Source of the DNA: Thiorhodovibrio frisius
GTDB lineage: Bacteria > Pseudomonadota > Gammaproteobacteria > Chromatiales > Chromatiaceae
Direction: 5' to 3'
DNA length: 64,000 bases
Assembly (NCBI RefSeq): GCF_033954835.1
Contig: NZ_CP121471.1
Coordinates: 5,264,501-5,328,500 of the forward strand
Positions 20,370 to 29,097 of the stretch are shown here, piece after piece. The notes under the pieces were generated by a model. It was given only the letters and a program-made list of their open reading frames with translations, made no database searches and had not been told where the DNA came from. Position numbers and translations under genes: made by a program. Within the stretch, counting starts at the first letter, position 1; the number at the start of each line of letters is the position of its first letter.

Positions 20370-22397
20370 CTAAGGGCTCTCCCCAAAACGCAAGCGCAAG
20401 GGTGCAAATTCATGGCCATCGCCAGAAAAATAGCGCGAAAAGCCTTCGTAATACTGCAAACGCATCACCTGGATCATCACAATACCGCCTTCCAGCACCA
20501 GGATGAAGAGGTTGCCGAGGATCAGGGTCACTATGGTACCAAAGGCGCCGAGCATGTCGGCGAGCGTGAAAATGGCGATGGCGAGCGCGGCATGGTTCAG
20601 GCTGAAGGCGGAAACGCGCAAAAACGACAGGGTGTTCGACAGATAGACGATCACAGTGTCCAGGGTCTCGATGAAAACCACCAGGATTTTCTCCCCGACC
20701 GGCCCGGACAGATGTCGCCATTGATGCACCGCCAGGGTCGCCAGCGAGCCCAGCACGATCAGCCCCGGCCAGAGGCCAAAGCCGCCGCTGCTGGCAAGAT
20801 TCCAGCCACCGGCGAGAAAGCCAAAATAAAACAGCAGATTGACCAGGCCATGCGGGGCGAGTAGCGCTCCCTGAATGTTGCCGACAGCGATTCGGTTGTA
20901 GATGCCAAGCGAACAGGCGGCGATGATAAAAACAATGCCCCAGACGAGTGCCACCTTGAGCATGGTGATAGGGTCTTCCAGCGGTGGCATCCACAGCGCC
21001 GGCAGCCAGTGCTCGACGCCGAAAATGCTGCCGAAGACGAAGCCGAACAGCATGGAAGAAACACCAGCGGCGATGCCAAAAGCGGCGAAGCTCTTGAGCT
21101 TGTTGCGCGCCAGATAAGCGGCCAGCGCGATCACGGCACCATGGCCAACGTCGCCGAACATCATGCCGAACATGAGCAGGAAGGTGACGGCAAAGAGCGG
21201 CGTGGGGTCAATCTCCCCGTACTGCGGGATGCCATACTGCTTGACCAGGGTCGAGAAGGGCGCGAGCACCTGGTTGTGCGTCGGCACGGTCGGCACCAGC
21301 GGGCGCTCGGCAGCGGTGGGGCGGCGGGTTTCGAGCGCGAAGGGGAGTTGCAGATGCGCGTTCAGGCTTTTGCGCAGTCGGTCGATAGCGCGCGTTGGCA
21401 CCCAGCCGCACAGTACCGCCAGGCTTTTCACTCCATGAATAGAGGGGTCCAGGGTCACCAGCGGCTCCGCCAGTAGCAGCACCCGGCGCGCGTCGAGCAG
21501 TTGTTCGCGGTGTTTGTCGCGCCAGTCGGTCAGTTGTTGCTCGAGCGCGGCACGGCGCGCTTCGAGCGCCTGATGGCGGGCGCGAAAATCGGCCTCGAGT
21601 TCTTCGGTGGTTTTGTCGGTGATGCCGTCGGGAATTGGCAGCGCCTGAAAGCCGGCGGAACTCAGTACCGAGGCCAGTTGATTCTCGCGCTCGCCGCACG
21701 GGCCGATGATGACCACATGGGCGTGATTGTCGCGCTGCAAATAGTTGAGCAGCAGATGCCCGGCCAGGGCCACCGCGCCTTCGAGTCGGCTGACATTCTC
21801 GCGCGGTACCAGGCCGATGTAGAAATCAAGAAAGCGCGTTTTGCGCTTGAGCACGCCCAGGTCGACCTTGAGATTGGCAAAGTTCTCAAGCGCCGCCTCT
21901 TGCTCGCGCAGTACCCGCTCTTCCTCATCGAGGCCACGAAAGTCTTCTTCCAGATGGGAGGCGTCTTCCCACAGGGTGCCGAGTTTTTGGTTGAGCGCGT
22001 CCAGCACTTGATGGTCGATGACTTGCGCTTGCCCCAGGATCGGGCTGTCCTCAAGCTCGGCAATGCGGACGATCTTATCCAGGCGCGAGCGTGCCTGGAC
22101 AAAGGTCTCGCGGTAGTCGTGGCCGGGGAGATTGGACAGCGCCGGTTCTTCCGGCGGGCGGGTATCGGGATGGAACTGTCCGGTCTCGGCCAGTGCCAGG
22201 GAGGCGCGTGGCAGATCCTCGGTCATCAGCATCAGGCGCACATGCTGCATCGGCAGCGGCAGCAAGCGTGGGCGGGTGTCGTCTTCGACCTCCCCGCGGA
22301 TGAGCTGCCACAGCCGGGATAGCTCTTCGCGCAGACGCAGGCTCAGCTTGGTAGCGGAGTTGGCGGCGGAGTTGGTCGCTGGGAAATTCAGGCGCAT
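20370..22397 (-). CDS. atpI: V-type ATPase subunit I (stator membrane subunit a)
   Basis: About 675 residues from ATG 22397. The N-terminal cytoplasmic half (about 1-320) is helical with SHLEEDFRGLDEEERVLREQ coiled coil; the C-terminal half has about seven membrane helices, including FLLMFGMMFGDVGHGAVIA and the essential-arginine helix SNTLSFLRVSAFSLNHAALA, in which the Arg faces the proteolipid carboxylate. The start is uncertain: an upstream ATG at 22505 would overlap atpC, and an in-frame ATG at 22250 (MQHVRLMLM) aligns with where many family members begin. Confidence 0.92.
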   Translation of the reverse strand: MRLNFPATNSAANSATKLSLRLREELSRLWQLIRGEVEDDTRPRLLPLPMQHVRLMLMTEDLPRASLALAETGQFHPDTRPPEEPALSNLPGHDYRETFVQARSRLDKIVRIAELEDSPILGQAQVIDHQVLDALNQKLGTLWEDASHLEEDFRGLDEEERVLREQEAALENFANLKVDLGVLKRKTRFLDFYIGLVPRENVSRLEGAVALAGHLLLNYLQRDNHAHVVIIGPCGERENQLASVLSSAGFQALPIPDGITDKTTEELEADFRARHQALEARRAALEQQLTDWRDKHREQLLDARRVLLLAEPLVTLDPSIHGVKSLAVLCGWVPTRAIDRLRKSLNAHLQLPFALETRRPTAAERPLVPTVPTHNQVLAPFSTLVKQYGIPQYGEIDPTPLFAVTFLLMFGMMFGDVGHGAVIALAAYLARNKLKSFAAFGIAAGVSSMLFGFVFGSIFGVEHWLPALWMPPLEDPITMLKVALVWGIVFIIAACSLGIYNRIAVGNIQGALLAPHGLVNLLFYFGFLAGGWNLASSGGFGLWPGLIVLGSLATLAVHQWRHLSGPVGEKILVVFIETLDTVIVYLSNTLSFLRVSAFSLNHAALAIAIFTLADMLGAFGTIVTLILGNLFILVLEGGIVMIQVMRLQYYEGFSRYFSGDGHEFAPLRLRFGESP

Positions 22398-22455
22398 CTT
22401 GGGTTGTCCGCGCGGGTTCTGATGGGGAATAGCCGGGCCATGGAAGTCTCCGGTC

Positions 22456-23523
22456 TCAGGCCGCTGCGGCCAGTGCGCCGCCGCCATTGGCAGCCCCAAA
22501 GGCATGGGGGTCGACGGCGCTTTTGATCACATCCGGCGGCAGCCCCAGCAGCCCACCCTGCAAGAGTGCGAAGAGTAACATCAGATCCATTTCGCGCAGC
22601 ATCAAATAAGCCAGTGCCCGGGCCACGCCTGAGGCGCTTTGGGTGAGGATGCGGCGGGTCTCCTCGGCCTGATGGGCGGCGGCTCGGCGCTGGACTTCCA
22701 GCACATCTTCGGCATCGGCCATGCGCGCAGCCAGTGGCTCGGGCAGGGCATCGAGCAGTTGGCGCAGTGTCTCGCGGTTGACCAGATCAAGCAGGCGCTC
22801 GCGATGCAGCAGACGCGGCGAGGGCACCAGCTGATAGAAGGTCTCACTCGGCGAGAAGCCATAGGCAAAGCGGAAGCGCAGCATCCACATTACGTCGATG
22901 CGATCAAGCAGCGCACCCATCAGTCGGCGCAGGGGTTGCAGGCTGTCGCCCTGAAAGCGCATGGTCTGGCGCACCAGGTCGCTGTAGTACTGCTGGTCGA
23001 TGGCGGCCTCGAGCGCGAAGGGCTCGCGCTTTTGTTCATAGACCTCGCGTGCCTGGCGGGCGAGCAGGCTGAAAGGCCCGCGCTCGAGCACCCGCAGCAA
23101 CTCCAGGACATTCTCGGTGCGGAAGAGTTCATCGCGCGCCAGACGCAGGCCGGGCGGCAGGTCGTAGAGGTCGTTGCGGATGGTTGTCGGGTCGAGATCG
23201 TAGAGCTTGCCGCGGATCAGGGTCTTGAGATTAAAGAGCGCATAACGGCGCGCCCAGCTCAGCAGCAGTGCGCGTTCAGCCGGGTTCATCGGGCGAATCA
23301 GCACGGCGACATCAGCGAGCAAGGTCGCAATGAGCGCCTGCTCAACCGCGCGCACCTTGGCATGGGCCGAGAGTTGATCCTCAATCACCGACTGCAACTC
23401 CAGTTGCTCGGCCAGTTCCGGCAGGCCGAGCTCAAGCAGGGCCTTAGCCCGCTCGGGGTCTAACAGCCGGGTGCTCATTACCGAGACCCGGGTGTTGAGA
23501 TAGGCGTGCGCGGCGGCGCTCAT
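22456..23523 (-). CDS. atpC: V-type ATPase subunit C (rotor-ring adaptor, d-like)
   Basis: 355 residues, all helical, with the three-fold helical-bundle composition of subunit C/d. LYDLPPGLRLARDELFRTEN and WMLRFRFAYGFSPSETFYQL are family-like stretches. It links the proteolipid ring to subunits D and F. An alternative start at the internal ATG of MSTRLLDPER (16 residues in) is possible and nearer to the usual family length. Confidence 0.85.
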   Translation of the reverse strand: MSAAAHAYLNTRVSVMSTRLLDPERAKALLELGLPELAEQLELQSVIEDQLSAHAKVRAVEQALIATLLADVAVLIRPMNPAERALLLSWARRYALFNLKTLIRGKLYDLDPTTIRNDLYDLPPGLRLARDELFRTENVLELLRVLERGPFSLLARQAREVYEQKREPFALEAAIDQQYYSDLVRQTMRFQGDSLQPLRRLMGALLDRIDVMWMLRFRFAYGFSPSETFYQLVPSPRLLHRERLLDLVNRETLRQLLDALPEPLAARMADAEDVLEVQRRAAAHQAEETRRILTQSASGVARALAYLMLREMDLMLLFALLQGGLLGLPPDVIKSAVDPHAFGAANGGGALAAAA

Positions 23524-23569
23524 GCAGGCGGCGGCAGTGCGAGTGGGGAGAGGTTCGGTGGTGAGAGGT

Positions 23570-23887
23570 TCATAGGCGCGTGTCGATCAGCAGCGCAAAG
23601 GCCGCATCCAGCGCCTGGTCCTCGCGCTGCTCGGCCATGTCGCGCAGTTGGATGTGGCGCTCGTCGTAGCGGCGGCGCAGTTCAGCCACCGTCTGTCCGG
23701 CGCGCTCATCGGCTTTGTCGATCTGGCTGAGGTGGAGTTCCGGGATAGATGCACGGAAGCGCTCCTCGGCAACGCGCGCGTCCTGCATCGCCTGCTGGAT
23801 CACGCGTTCCTGCCCTTGCTCGGCCTCCTGGGCGATTTTCTCGGCACGCACCTCGGCGTCGAGCAGGCGTTTTAGGGTGTCATCCAT
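23570..23887 (-). CDS. V-type ATPase small coiled-coil stalk subunit (G/H type)
   Basis: 105 residues, one continuous charged helix: LLDAEVRAEKIAQEAEQGQE resembles the start of V/A-type subunit G/H. It would form the heterodimeric peripheral stalk with the E-like subunit. It is the first gene of the nine-gene operon; its ribosome site is weak (TGAGAAC). The operon promoter should lie in 23888-24006, but I saw no confident -35/-10 pair. Confidence 0.8.
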   Translation of the reverse strand: MDDTLKRLLDAEVRAEKIAQEAEQGQERVIQQAMQDARVAEERFRASIPELHLSQIDKADERAGQTVAELRRRYDERHIQLRDMAEQREDQALDAAFALLIDTRL

Positions 23888-24006
23888 TGCGTTCTCGTTC
23901 TCACCGGTTACGGGGTGCTAGTTTGCGCAAGCCTTGGCAGGCTTTATCGTGAAACAGCAGATTCATGCTCCGAGGTGGCCGGGGCTATGAGCCTGAGTGC
24001 GCCCTG

Positions 24007-24774
24007 TCACTCAACAACGCCGAGATCCCAGACGTTGTCGTCAATGGCATCGTCGGCCGGGTCGCCATCATGGACGTCATTGTCACGCTTTTGCAGATAA
24101 GCGTCGCGGACGAAGCTGTAACGGTCGATCGCGGCCTCTTCGAAGATTTCCCCCGCTGTCAACAGGCCTGCACGCTTGTCGATGACCCGCAAACCGATGA
24201 AGCCCCAGTAAATTTCATCTCTGTTGACGCTAAAGCAGGGGTCGATGACCACATCGCCGGCAAAGCCAAAAGTATCGCGAACCGTGCTGGGGCCGATGAT
24301 GGGCATGATGAAGTAGGGTCCGTTGGCAAAGCCCCAGTAGCCGAGCGTCTGGCCAAAGTCTTCTTTGTAGCTGGGGATGCCCACGTTAGTGGCGACATCA
24401 AACAGGCCAAGCACGCCCACTGTGGTATTGACCAGCACCCGGCTGATATCGCTGCCGGTGCGCGAAAGCTTGAACTGGAGCAGATTGTTCACAGCCGAGG
24501 TTAGGTCGGCGACATTGCCAAAAAAGTTGGTCACGCTGCGATTGACCGGCTCGGGTGTGATTGCCTGATACGCCTCGGCGGTAGGTTTGATAAAGGCGTT
24601 GTCAAAGTCGGTGTTGAACTTGAACATGGCCCTGTTGTAGGGCTGCCAGGGGTCGCGCGGATCGCGATATTCTGGAGGAACCGAGGCACAGCCGGCGGCG
24701 AATATGACCATAAGACAAGCGGCAAACAGCGCGCCTGGTTTGGTCACAATAAGTCGGTATTCGCTTGCCTTCAT
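24007..24774 (-). CDS. mlaA: MlaA/VacJ outer-membrane lipoprotein
   Basis: 255 residues from ATG 24774. The signal peptide ends in a lipobox, FAAGC, followed by ASVPPEYRDPRDPWQPYNRA, the MlaA signature. Later motifs include NFFGNVADLTSAVNN, EDFGQTLGYWGF and GPYFIMPIIGPSTVRD. MlaA removes phospholipids from the outer leaflet of the outer membrane with porins and feeds the Mla pathway. The rest of the mla genes are not in view. An upstream ATG at 24798 is less likely because it lengthens the signal peptide. Confidence 0.93.
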   Translation of the reverse strand: MKASEYRLIVTKPGALFAACLMVIFAAGCASVPPEYRDPRDPWQPYNRAMFKFNTDFDNAFIKPTAEAYQAITPEPVNRSVTNFFGNVADLTSAVNNLLQFKLSRTGSDISRVLVNTTVGVLGLFDVATNVGIPSYKEDFGQTLGYWGFANGPYFIMPIIGPSTVRDTFGFAGDVVIDPCFSVNRDEIYWGFIGLRVIDKRAGLLTAGEIFEEAAIDRYSFVRDAYLQKRDNDVHDGDPADDAIDDNVWDLGVVE

Positions 24775-25025
24775 GCCCTGTTTCTCCCGGTTTCTCAATC
24801 ATCCCGGCGACAGCGTCGCCGCAGCTGGTTTTGCCGACTGGAATGCACCGCAGCGGCCTGCTTGCCGGCGCGCCTGTCCTCATGGCTTCACGGAAATGGT
24901 GATATTCGCAATGACGTCACAGACACCATGTTTTTGTGCCGATAAGATTATGTTAGCACAGCCGCGACCGGTGTCGGGATTACGAAAAGCTGTCCCGGCG
25001 GAGCTCAGAGAAAGGCGCGCGCCTG

Positions 25026-25604
25026 CTACCAACTCACCGCCTGCTCGGCGATGCTCTCAAGCGTGCTGGCGACTTCTTGCATCACAGCGCTGCTCGCAAC
25101 CTCTCCGGCGCTAAAACGCCGATGTGCAACCAGGGTTTTTCCCGGCTCATCCGGCAGGGTGTAAACAGCGATAATAAAAGGGCAGTTGACGATGCGCGAG
25201 GGATCTTCGGCCATCATCCGCCGCGACAGCGCCGAGCTACAGAACTCAACCGATTGTGCCTCGCCAAACAGCGCCTCATCCATGCCGAGATCGGCGCCAG
25301 TGCGCTCAAGCATCTCGTTCATGTGCATCACCTTGTTGATGATAAACCCGCGTTCTTCGATCGCTAGGCGCAGGCCGTCCATCACATCGGCAAAGGCGCT
25401 GTCGCTGACGTAAACCGCCGCCGCATTCTGCCCGGCCTGGCCCGGTTGCGCATCATCCGCCGCGAATGCTCCCGCGCTGAGCGTCATCAGCAACAGGGCG
25501 AGCAAGAACAGCCGGGCGCGTGACAAAGGCTGCTGTTGCTTTGCGCCTGGCCCTGTCAGGCGCGAAACCCAGGGTCTGAGCGGCATCAAGGCTGCCTCAG
25601 CCAT
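25026..25604 (-). CDS. DUF302 domain protein, exported
   Basis: 192 residues from ATG 25604, which overlaps the hypB stop by 8 bases. A hydrophobic segment ending SAGAFAADDA acts as a signal peptide, though preceded by about 30 residues; the in-frame ATG at 25586 (MPLRPWV) is a likely alternative. The mature part follows the DUF302 pattern: FADVMDGLRLAIEERGFIIN, then EFCSSALSRRMM and CPFIIAVYTL. The family is of unknown function and often linked to sulfur or stress genes. Coupling with hypB is unexplained. Confidence 0.78.
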   Translation of the reverse strand: MAEAALMPLRPWVSRLTGPGAKQQQPLSRARLFLLALLLMTLSAGAFAADDAQPGQAGQNAAAVYVSDSAFADVMDGLRLAIEERGFIINKVMHMNEMLERTGADLGMDEALFGEAQSVEFCSSALSRRMMAEDPSRIVNCPFIIAVYTLPDEPGKTLVAHRRFSAGEVASSAVMQEVASTLESIAEQAVSW

Positions 25605-26496
25605 GGTGCGAGTGCCCATGTGAATGGTGATGGGCCCCTTGATGCATCTGCCCCGGGTGATGCGAGTGATGCGGGTGATGCGGGTGATGATGATGATGAT
25701 GGTGGTGGTGGTGATCCGGGTGGAGGCCGGGCTCCTCTGTCGCCCGGGCCTTAGTCTGAACCAACTCCGCGCGCAGCCAGTCAAGCCAAGCGCCGATACC
25801 GACCCCCTCGCCGCGCGCCGCCGTGTGCAGGAAGGGCACCTCGCTGGCGAGTTGGCGCAAATAGCGCTCGGCCCGCTCGGGCGAGAAGTCCGTCAGCACC
25901 GGCAGCAGATCAGTCTTGGTCAGTAGCACCAACTCGGCAGTGCGGAACATCACCGGATATTTTGCCGGCTTGTCGTCACCCTCGGGCACCGACAGCAGGG
26001 CGACATGGCGATGCTGACCAAGATCGAAGCTGGCCGGGCAGACCAGGTTGCCGACGTTCTCAATGAACAGCAGATCAATCTGCTCGAGGTCGAGTTCATG
26101 CAGCGCATCATGCACCAGATGCGCATCAAGATGGCATGCGCTGCCGGTGGCGATCTGCACCGCCGGCACGCCGTGGGCGCGGATGCGTTCCGCGTCGTTT
26201 TCGGTTTCCAGATCGCCCTCAATCACGGCGATGCGCACCTCATCGCCGAGCGCGTCAATGGTGGCTTCGAGCAGGCTGGTTTTGCCGGCACCGGGCGAGG
26301 ACATCAAATTGATAGCCAGCACGCCATGGGCGGCGAAGTGCTGACGGTTATGCCCCGCCTGATGATTGTTCTCGCCGAGCAGATTGCTCAGTACCTCGAC
26401 GCTCGCCTGGCCATCCGCCGTGTGTGCATAAGGACCATTTCCGGTCACCAGATGCGCATTGCCGGGCGTTACATTACAACCGCAGGTATCGCACAT
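25597..26496 (-). CDS. hypB: Hydrogenase/urease nickel-insertion GTPase HypB with C-terminal His tail
   Basis: 299 residues. The N-terminus has the nickel motif CDTCGC at 2-7; the G domain has Walker A SSPGAGKT at 66-73, EGDLETENDAERI, the metal-site segment ACHLDAHLV and the G4 motif LLTKTDLL. From about 260 to the end there is a histidine-rich tail starting with ten consecutive His and continuing with PHH and SHH repeats. In most His-rich HypB proteins the histidines lie between the N-terminal motif and the G domain. HypB delivers nickel to NiFe hydrogenase with HypA; no other hyp or hydrogenase gene is in the window. Confidence 0.93.
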   Translation of the reverse strand: MCDTCGCNVTPGNAHLVTGNGPYAHTADGQASVEVLSNLLGENNHQAGHNRQHFAAHGVLAINLMSSPGAGKTSLLEATIDALGDEVRIAVIEGDLETENDAERIRAHGVPAVQIATGSACHLDAHLVHDALHELDLEQIDLLFIENVGNLVCPASFDLGQHRHVALLSVPEGDDKPAKYPVMFRTAELVLLTKTDLLPVLTDFSPERAERYLRQLASEVPFLHTAARGEGVGIGAWLDWLRAELVQTKARATEEPGLHPDHHHHHHHHHHPHHPHHSHHPGQMHQGAHHHSHGHSHHG

Positions 26497-26822
26497 GGGT
26501 TGGATTCTCCCTGAATTAGGTGGTTGGCCGTGCGAAAGTAGCTCAAAGCCTAGCCTGATCCACTGGCGTCGACAACCCCCTTGGACCGGGCGGGTGCCAT
26601 CAGCCAGCGGTGCCCGGTCAGGACAGAGGTACGCTGCACGCCACTTTGGCGGCGATTAAGGCCGAGGCACGGCGGCAGCTTGTTGCAGCGCATGCCACGG
26701 AAACCGAGGGTGCATGAAGCACAATGCCATCGAGATTGTCCGTGTGGTTCATGGGGCCCCTACCGAGGCTGAGTGTCTCCTGTTGGCCAAGCCTTGTCTA
26801 TTTATGCGCAAGGCGGCTGGCC
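26497..26822. other. Intergenic stretch upstream of hypB
   Basis: This holds the divergent upstream region of hypB and, further right, unassigned sequence. I see no supported gene up to the hairpin repeat at 26823. Confidence 0.5.
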
Positions 26823-26935
26823 GTCGGTTCGGTAGCACACATAGACAAAAGCATTCTTTGTGCGCTACCGAACCGACAGCCCCCGGACACTTCGATCAAA
26901 CTCTCGATGGAAGGAAATTCAACGATGCTCACTTG
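26823..26935 (+). repeat. Dispersed hairpin repeat, copy R1
   Basis: Two 18-base arms (26823-26840 and 26860-26877) with core GTCGGTTCGGTAGC pair with one mismatch around a 19-base loop, followed by a conserved tail with GGACACTTCGATCAA. The same arrangement occurs at 59630-59745, and the left arm again at 61733-61750. No coding potential. Confidence 0.85.
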
Positions 26936-26971
26936 GCTGCGCTGACCAGGCGACACGCATGATCGCCAGGC

Positions 26972-27091
26972 GACTGGGGCGAGACGCTCTACCGGCGTTT
27001 CCGGCTGTATCTCTGGGGCTCGGCGCAAGCCTTTCGCGACCGCAGCGCGGAGGCTTTTCGGGTGGTGCTGGAACGTCTGCTGGAGGCATGA
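26972..27091 (+). pseudogene. C-terminal remnant of a cyclopropane-fatty-acid-synthase-type methyltransferase
   Basis: Forty codons ending at a TGA read YRRFRLYLWGSAQAFRDRSA followed by a short helix. The pattern (RxFrlYLxgsAxAFR then a Q/A-Y-R-VVL helix) matches the end of CFA synthase-like SAM methyltransferases. The body of the gene is absent; the hairpin repeat R1 sits just upstream. Confidence 0.45.
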
Positions 27092-27146
27092 GTGACGGTG
27101 GCTGCGGCCCAATCCAAACCTCTGACCGATATGGAGTAACGACCTC

Positions 27147-27560
27147 ATGAAAAAGAAATTCACTATCATCTTCGGTGTTGTCATCGCCATCGTGATCGCC
27201 GTTCTCTGGCTGTTCTGGGGTGCGGATACCTGGAACGTTCAGATCTCGGGCGTGACCGGCGATGGTCGCAATATCCAGTATCGCATCGAGACCGTCCGCA
27301 CAGGCACCGCTGACACGCAGATTTTCCGCAACGAGGACGCCGGGTTCATGCCTCCGTACTTTAAGTTCGATTCCGCAGATCTTCAGGCGCTCGCGAGCCG
27401 TATCACACAAGACTGCCCGCAAGAACCCGTGACGCTGCATGGTTACGGTATGCGCATCGCGTTTTTGGATATGTTCCCGAATGTCATCTCGATCGACGCA
27501 CCAAAGCGCTGTATTGATGCGCCATCCAAAGAGGGGCCAGCGGCGATTCAAGGTGAGTGA
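27147..27560 (+). CDS. DUF1523 family membrane-anchored protein, copy 2
   Basis: 137 residues: an N-terminal membrane segment (about 5-23), then VQISGVTGDGRNIQYRIETV, GFMPPYFKFDS and DMFPNVISIDAPKRC. The ribosome site is GGAG about 13 bases upstream. Paralogue of 9206-9622; differences are spread along the protein, so this is not a recent copy. A DUF2892 protein gene follows on the same strand 111 bases later. Confidence 0.8.
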   Translation: MKKKFTIIFGVVIAIVIAVLWLFWGADTWNVQISGVTGDGRNIQYRIETVRTGTADTQIFRNEDAGFMPPYFKFDSADLQALASRITQDCPQEPVTLHGYGMRIAFLDMFPNVISIDAPKRCIDAPSKEGPAAIQGE

Positions 27561-27671
27561 AGCGGGCCTTTGCGCCCTTGCGGCTCTCAGCCTTTTTGCG
27601 TGCCCGTCTTATTTTCGGGAACAAAGGGCATGGAGGCCCAAGACCGATCCTCAACCACTGGAGCACTGATC

Positions 27672-27890
27672 ATGAATCTTGATTTCACTAAGCATAATAT
27701 TGGCACTATTGATCGCCTGGTCCGCGCAGTACTCGGCGTTATGTTGATCGTCGGCGTCTTCTTCGGCACTCACTGGATTGTCGGACTGATCGGCGCGGTA
27801 CTGCTCGCCACCGCCTGGTTCCGGTTCTGCCCGGCCTACGCGCTGTTCGGTTTCAGTACCGAAAAGACTGAGGTCCCCTTGGTCAAATAG
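27672..27890 (+). CDS. DUF2892 (YgaP-like membrane) protein
   Basis: 72 residues. It begins NIGTIDRLVRAVLGVMLIVG and contains two membrane helices and FRFCPAYALFGFST, the DUF2892 pattern. Such proteins are often linked to rhodanese or persulfide enzymes (YgaP is a rhodanese fused to this domain), which fits the persulfide dioxygenase gene elsewhere in the window, though the two are far apart. The ATG at 27672 aligns with the family start. Confidence 0.8.
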   Translation: MNLDFTKHNIGTIDRLVRAVLGVMLIVGVFFGTHWIVGLIGAVLLATAWFRFCPAYALFGFSTEKTEVPLVK

Positions 27891-27891
27891 C

Positions 27892-28244
27892 GACCGGACC
27901 ACCAACCGACCGGGCCTCAATGCCCTTATCGAGCCGTTTGTGATAATGCTTCTTCGACTTGTAGAAGGACTTCACCTTCGTCTCGCAGTTGCTCAGTTTG
28001 AAGCCTTTTCCAGGCGACACTTTGATCACAGGCTCATACATTGCATGGTCAAAACGCGCATCAGCAGCGCCCAACTGAAACCTTGTGATCAGCTTTATAG
28101 GCGTCATGGCGATGGTTATCGGTGCGCTGCCGCACATAAGCGCCCTGATGGGAGTGCGGATGCAAGTGGTCGCGCAGCCGGTCAGCGACCGCTACCAAAG
28201 AGAGAAAGGAAAGGCGAGAGATAGGAAAGGCTTGCTTGCGCGAG
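27892..28244. other. Intergenic stretch without a supported gene
   Basis: The convergent region between the DUF2892 gene and the Crp/Fnr gene. Short frames on both strands exist but none has recognisable motifs. A frame at 28085 starts with a hydrophobic run (FIGVMAMVIGALPH) that could be a membrane-protein remnant; I do not call it. Confidence 0.5.
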
Positions 28245-29003
28245 CTATTTTCGGGGCTCTTCCGGAAGCAGTCGATCGAACTCCTTTCTGACCACCTCAT
28301 AGCATTCGCACACGCGTTCTTCCAGGCCCGGTCGATCCACCACAGTGATTCGGCCACGGCTGTAGTCGATCAGCCCGGCCTTCTGCAACCGCCCGGCGGC
28401 CTCGGTCACCCCCTCTCGCCGCACCCCGAGCATGTTGGCGATCAACTCCTGGGTCATGTGCAACTCGTTGGAGGGCAGCCGATCCAGGCTGAGGAGCAGC
28501 CAGCGGCAGAGTTGTTGGTCCACCGTATGGTTACGATTGCAGACAGCGGTCTGTGCCATCTGGGCCAGCAAGGCCATGGTGTAGCGCAGCAGCAGCGGCT
28601 GCAAGCTTCCTTGGCGGCGACCGCCGAAGCGGTCGAATTCATGCTTGAGCACACGCTCCTTCAGGCGATAGGCGTGGCCTGCGCTCTGCACCACGGCCCG
28701 ATTCGGCACGGTGGCACCGCCCATGAACAACGCGATGCCGACGATGCCCTCGTTGCCGACCACAGCAATTTCGGCCGATGCGCCATCCTCCATGACGTAC
28801 AGCAAGGAGACGATGGCGGTGGTGGGAAAATAGACATGGTTCAAAACCTCCCCGGACTCGTAGATGGCCATCCCGAGCGGCAAGGGAACCAGCTCCAGTT
28901 CCTGACTCAGGATCGCGTACTCATCCTCGGGCAGGGCGGCGAGCAGATGGTTTTGGCGCGGGCTTGGGGGCGGTAGGTTGGGCATGCTGGGCATGTCAGG
29001 CAT
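28245..29003 (-). CDS. Crp/Fnr family transcriptional regulator
   Basis: 252 residues. The N-terminal cyclic-nucleotide-binding-like barrel (about 15-145) includes EVLNHVYFPTTAIVSLLYVM and VVGNEGIVGIALFMGG, typical of the Crp/Fnr subfamily with unknown effector. The C-terminal winged helix has MTQELIANMLGVRREGVTEA (about 190-209) as the recognition unit. No Fnr-type N-terminal cysteine cluster is present. The N-terminus is proline- and methionine-rich; later ATG codons cannot be excluded as starts. Targets are unknown. Confidence 0.88.
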   Translation of the reverse strand: MPDMPSMPNLPPPSPRQNHLLAALPEDEYAILSQELELVPLPLGMAIYESGEVLNHVYFPTTAIVSLLYVMEDGASAEIAVVGNEGIVGIALFMGGATVPNRAVVQSAGHAYRLKERVLKHEFDRFGGRRQGSLQPLLLRYTMALLAQMAQTAVCNRNHTVDQQLCRWLLLSLDRLPSNELHMTQELIANMLGVRREGVTEAAGRLQKAGLIDYSRGRITVVDRPGLEERVCECYEVVRKEFDRLLPEEPRK

Positions 29004-29097
29004 GCGACACCTCCATGATTGACGGTCCAGGATCGGACTGCGTGAATTTGACGGCTGACGTCAGCAAGCTGTCAAGACTGATTCGCTCCGCTGGGGG

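Noticed and set aside
25630-25720. Short-codon tandem repeat near 25.7 kb as a microsatellite switch
   Set aside because: It is the His-codon run of the HypB tail; the reading frame is consistent and the gene intact.
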